Part shown: in pieces, positions 5,544 through 7,450 of the stretch | Layout: each line of letters begins with the position of its first letter | Position numbering within the stretch: position 1 is the stretch's first letter | Source of the DNA: Firmicutes bacterium UBA6132 | GTDB lineage: Bacteria > Bacillota_A > Clostridia > Tissierellales > Sedimentibacteraceae | Length of the DNA: 7,450 bases | Reading direction: 5' to 3' | Assembly: GCA_002435835.1 (NCBI GenBank) | Contig: DIVM01000365.1 | Span: 1-7,450 of the forward strand | Program-made: the position numbers and the translations under genes | The notes under the pieces: generated by a model | Told to the model about the DNA's origin: nothing | Database searches by the model: none | What the model saw: only the letters and a program-made list of their open reading frames with translations

Positions 5544-6581
5544 GTGGTTAATTTATTTTTGACATTAATAATTGGTTTAATTGGGGGATATATTTTTCTT
5601 AAATTAAAAGTTCCTGGCGGTATGATGGTGGGAAGTATTGTTTTTATTACTTTATTTAATATAAAAACTGATATAATATATATGCCTTCAGTTGCAAAAA
5701 CAATAGCGCAGATAATAGCAGGTGCTTTTATAGGTTCAGGTATAGAAAAAGATGATCTTGTCAGACTTAAATACATAACTAAACCAGCTTTAATATTATT
5801 AATTGGAATGCTTATTTTAAATATTGTAACAGGATTTTTAATTTATTTAACAAGCCCTATGGATTTAGTAACTTCTTTCATGTGTTCTGTGCCCGGTGGT
5901 ATGAGTGATATACCATTAATTAGTGCTGATATGGGAGCTGATTCTTCAAAGGTTGCAGTAATGCAATTTGTAAGAATGGTTTTTGGTATAGGGGTTTTTC
6001 CAACTATAATATCTAAAGTAACAAAATCTAAAGCATTTATAACTGATAATGAGGATTCACCTGTAAGGGTTGAATCAAATTTAAAGAATAATAAAAATTT
6101 TATTCTAACTATAATAATAGCAGCTATATTTGGCATCATAGGCAAAATTTCAAATATACCTTCTGCAACAATGGTATTTTCTATGTTTAGCGTAATTGCA
6201 TTTAAACTTATAACTAATAAAGCATATTTACCAAAATGGGTAAGAAAATTTGCTCAAATGATGTCCGGTGCATATATAGGAAGCGGAATTGGAATGAATG
6301 AAATATTTGATATGAAAGTAATTATTTTACCTGCTTTTATATTAATTTTAACTTATTTATTTGGTTGTTTTATCATAGGTAAGATATTAAATTCAAAATT
6401 TAATATGCCTATAAGAGAAGCAATGCTTGCTTCAATACCTGCTGGTGCATCTGATATGGCTTTAATTTCAGCTGATTTAGGTGTACAGAGTACAAATTTA
6501 ATTGTATTACAAGTAATACGTTTAGTTGTTGTTATATCTGTTTTTCCCCAAGTTATTAGAGTATTTGTTCATTTATTTTAA
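5544..6581 (+). CDS. AbrB-family duplicated integral membrane protein (PF05145-type putative transporter)
   Basis: This 345-residue, very hydrophobic inner-membrane protein has about ten membrane segments. It is built as an internal duplication. The first half has AQIIAGAFIGSGI (55-67) and PGGMSDIPLISADMG (117-131); the second repeats them as AQMMSGAYIGSGI (237-249) and PAGASDMALISADLG (299-313), an offset of 182 residues. This is the hallmark of the AbrB/COG3180 family, unrelated to the transition-state regulator AbrB of Bacillus. Length matches E. coli AbrB. Substrates of the family are not firmly established, and the old label 'ammonia monooxygenase' is unsupported. The GTG start follows AAGAGGT (5531-5537) at six bases. 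It has its own promoter, with a rocD terminator upstream and a shared terminator downstream. A role in amino-acid transport linked to the arc genes is only a guess from position. Confidence 0.85.
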   Translation: MVNLFLTLIIGLIGGYIFLKLKVPGGMMVGSIVFITLFNIKTDIIYMPSVAKTIAQIIAGAFIGSGIEKDDLVRLKYITKPALILLIGMLILNIVTGFLIYLTSPMDLVTSFMCSVPGGMSDIPLISADMGADSSKVAVMQFVRMVFGIGVFPTIISKVTKSKAFITDNEDSPVRVESNLKNNKNFILTIIIAAIFGIIGKISNIPSATMVFSMFSVIAFKLITNKAYLPKWVRKFAQMMSGAYIGSGIGMNEIFDMKVIILPAFILILTYLFGCFIIGKILNSKFNMPIREAMLASIPAGASDMALISADLGVQSTNLIVLQVIRLVVVISVFPQVIRVFVHLF

Positions 6582-6645
6582 TTTTATATAAAGTTTGTGC
6601 ATATATTTTATATAATTATCAATAAATTTAAAATTTATGGTATAC

Positions 6646-6685
6646 AAAAACCTCCAACTGATTATTTCAATTGGAGGTTTTCTTA
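6646..6685. terminator. bidirectional terminator between convergent genes
   Basis: AAAACCTCCAA (6647-6657) pairs perfectly with TTGGAGGTTTT (6671-6681). Further pairs TGA/TCA lie inside, beyond one C-A mismatch. T-tracts exist on both strands (TTTTCTT to the right; AAAAA to the left, reading as U on the minus strand). It can end the AbrB-family transcript and the minus-strand gene at 6698 alike. Confidence 0.88.
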
Positions 6686-6697
6686 ATTATTTAATTA

Positions 6698-7450
6698 TTA
6701 CATATTTCCTTGTTCTTGTATTTCTCTTAATTTATTTTTTTTGTGTTTATGCTTACTATTAGATTTTTCATTATCTCTTTCAACATTTTTTAAATTTATA
6801 GGTGAAGGAGAATTTCCACCATCGTTCATGTTTCTAAAAGCATTTGTAAGCATTAATTTAATTCTATTAATTTGATTTACTTCGCTTGCTCCAGCATCAA
6901 AATCTATTGGAACGATATTTGATAAAGGGTATGAATCCTTTATTTTTTTAATCATTCCTTTTCCTGTTATATGATTTGGCAAACATGCAAATGGCTGTAA
7001 ACATAGTATGTTGCTAACTTCTGTGTCTATTAACTCAATCATTTCTCCTGTTAAGAACCAACCTTCACCTGATTGATTACAAAGTGATAAGAAATTTTGA
7101 GCTTTGTGAGCAAGTTCTTCAATTCGTGATGGAGTCGTGAACCTTTTAGATTTTTTAAATGCATCAATGCTTGGTTTTTTAAACCAATAAATTATGTCTG
7201 TTGCTAATTTATATTGTCGAGAAGTTTTTTTGCTTCCCACAAGCATTTCTTCAAATTTAATTTGGCCGTTTAATGCACTGTATGAGAAGAAATCTAATAA
7301 ATCTGGAACAACTACTTCAGCACCTTCTTCTTCTAACAATGAAAATACATCATTGTTAGCATTTGGATGGAATTTAACAAGTATTTCTCCAACAATACCG
7401 ACTTTAGGTTTTCGAACATTTTCGTAAATTTCTATTTGATCAAAATCTTG
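6698..7450 (-). CDS. C-terminal part of a large acyl-CoA dehydratase activase-related protein (5' end outside window)
   Basis: The frame is open to the right edge, so only the last 250 residues are seen and the true start lies beyond 7450. A TTG at 7339 is internal. Visible blocks are KPKVGIVGEILVKFHPNANN (14-33 of the visible part), GEGWFLTGEM (128-137), CLQPFACLPNH with two Cys (150, 156), and DAGASEVNQINRIKLML (185-201). These match the C-terminal part of the roughly 1400-residue fusion proteins that join Hsp70-like activase domains (BadF/HgdC type) to a CoA-dehydratase-like region (COG3580/COG3581). HgdC-type activases use ATP and an iron-sulfur cluster to activate 2-hydroxyacyl-CoA dehydratases of amino-acid fermentation; the role of the large fusions is not settled. 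The last 25 or so residues form a Lys/His/Asn-rich hydrophilic tail. It is convergent with the AbrB-family gene. Confidence 0.85.
   Translation of the reverse strand, partial: QDFDQIEIYENVRKPKVGIVGEILVKFHPNANNDVFSLLEEEGAEVVVPDLLDFFSYSALNGQIKFEEMLVGSKKTSRQYKLATDIIYWFKKPSIDAFKKSKRFTTPSRIEELAHKAQNFLSLCNQSGEGWFLTGEMIELIDTEVSNILCLQPFACLPNHITGKGMIKKIKDSYPLSNIVPIDFDAGASEVNQINRIKLMLTNAFRNMNDGGNSPSPINLKNVERDNEKSNSKHKHKKNKLREIQEQGNM

Noticed and set aside
5483..6145. Two minus-strand open frames across the AbrB-family gene and its promoter
   Set aside because: Both are antisense shadows of a hydrophobic protein gene. One overlaps the promoter and ribosome binding site of that gene.
7337..7339. TTG as the start of the right-edge minus-strand gene
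   Set aside because: The frame continues open upstream to the window edge with a conserved block (VGIVGEILVKFHPNA), so the start lies outside.
7194..7427. Plus-strand 77-codon open frame
   Set aside because: It lies entirely antisense to the activase-related gene, whose protein motifs are clear.
1..7450. CRISPR array, tRNA, rRNA or riboswitch
   Set aside because: No regularly spaced repeats, no tRNA cloverleaf or rRNA signature, and no recognisable riboswitch core were found on either strand by eye.

Overview
This window comes from a very AT-rich Firmicute, most likely an anaerobic, amino-acid-fermenting member of the Clostridia. The basis is the A+T bias, the strong Shine-Dalgarno sequences, the sigma-A-type promoters, and the pairing of arginine deiminase genes with a gene for the C-terminal part of a 2-hydroxyacyl-CoA dehydratase activase-like protein. 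No rRNA, tRNA or species-specific marker is present, so genus is not claimed.

Layout. Positions 1-55 hold the possible tail of an upstream gene and a terminator. Positions 56-647 are non-coding, with a possible decayed gene on the minus strand and a well-formed promoter region for arcA that includes tandem ArgR-type boxes. arcA (648-1880) and arcB (1948-2940) follow on the plus strand, 67 bases apart. The 971 bases from 2941 to 3911 carry no convincing protein gene. They do hold an orphan promoter followed by a two-tier hairpin (a small RNA candidate), a second long hairpin, several palindromes, and a clear promoter just before rocD (3912-5105), which ends at a strong terminator. A second non-coding stretch (5171-5543) may hold a worn insertion-sequence end and contains the promoter of an AbrB-family duplicated membrane protein (5544-6581). 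A bidirectional terminator (6646-6685) separates it from a convergent minus-strand gene that runs off the right edge (6698-7450).

How the genes fit together. ArcA converts arginine to citrulline and ammonia. ArcB splits citrulline with phosphate into ornithine and carbamoyl phosphate. RocD moves the delta-amino group of ornithine to 2-oxoglutarate, giving glutamate-5-semialdehyde and glutamate. That carbon can go on to proline, a common Stickland acceptor, or to glutamate. Carbamate kinase (arcC), which would collect the ATP, and the arginine/ornithine antiporter (arcD) are not in the window. Either they lie elsewhere or the pathway is organised differently here. The functions of the three enzymes rest on clear active-site motifs. 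Regulation, small RNA and relict calls are inference from raw sequence.

No CRISPR array, intact mobile element or clearly new multi-gene system was found. The most unusual material is in the long intergenic regions around the arc and rocD genes.
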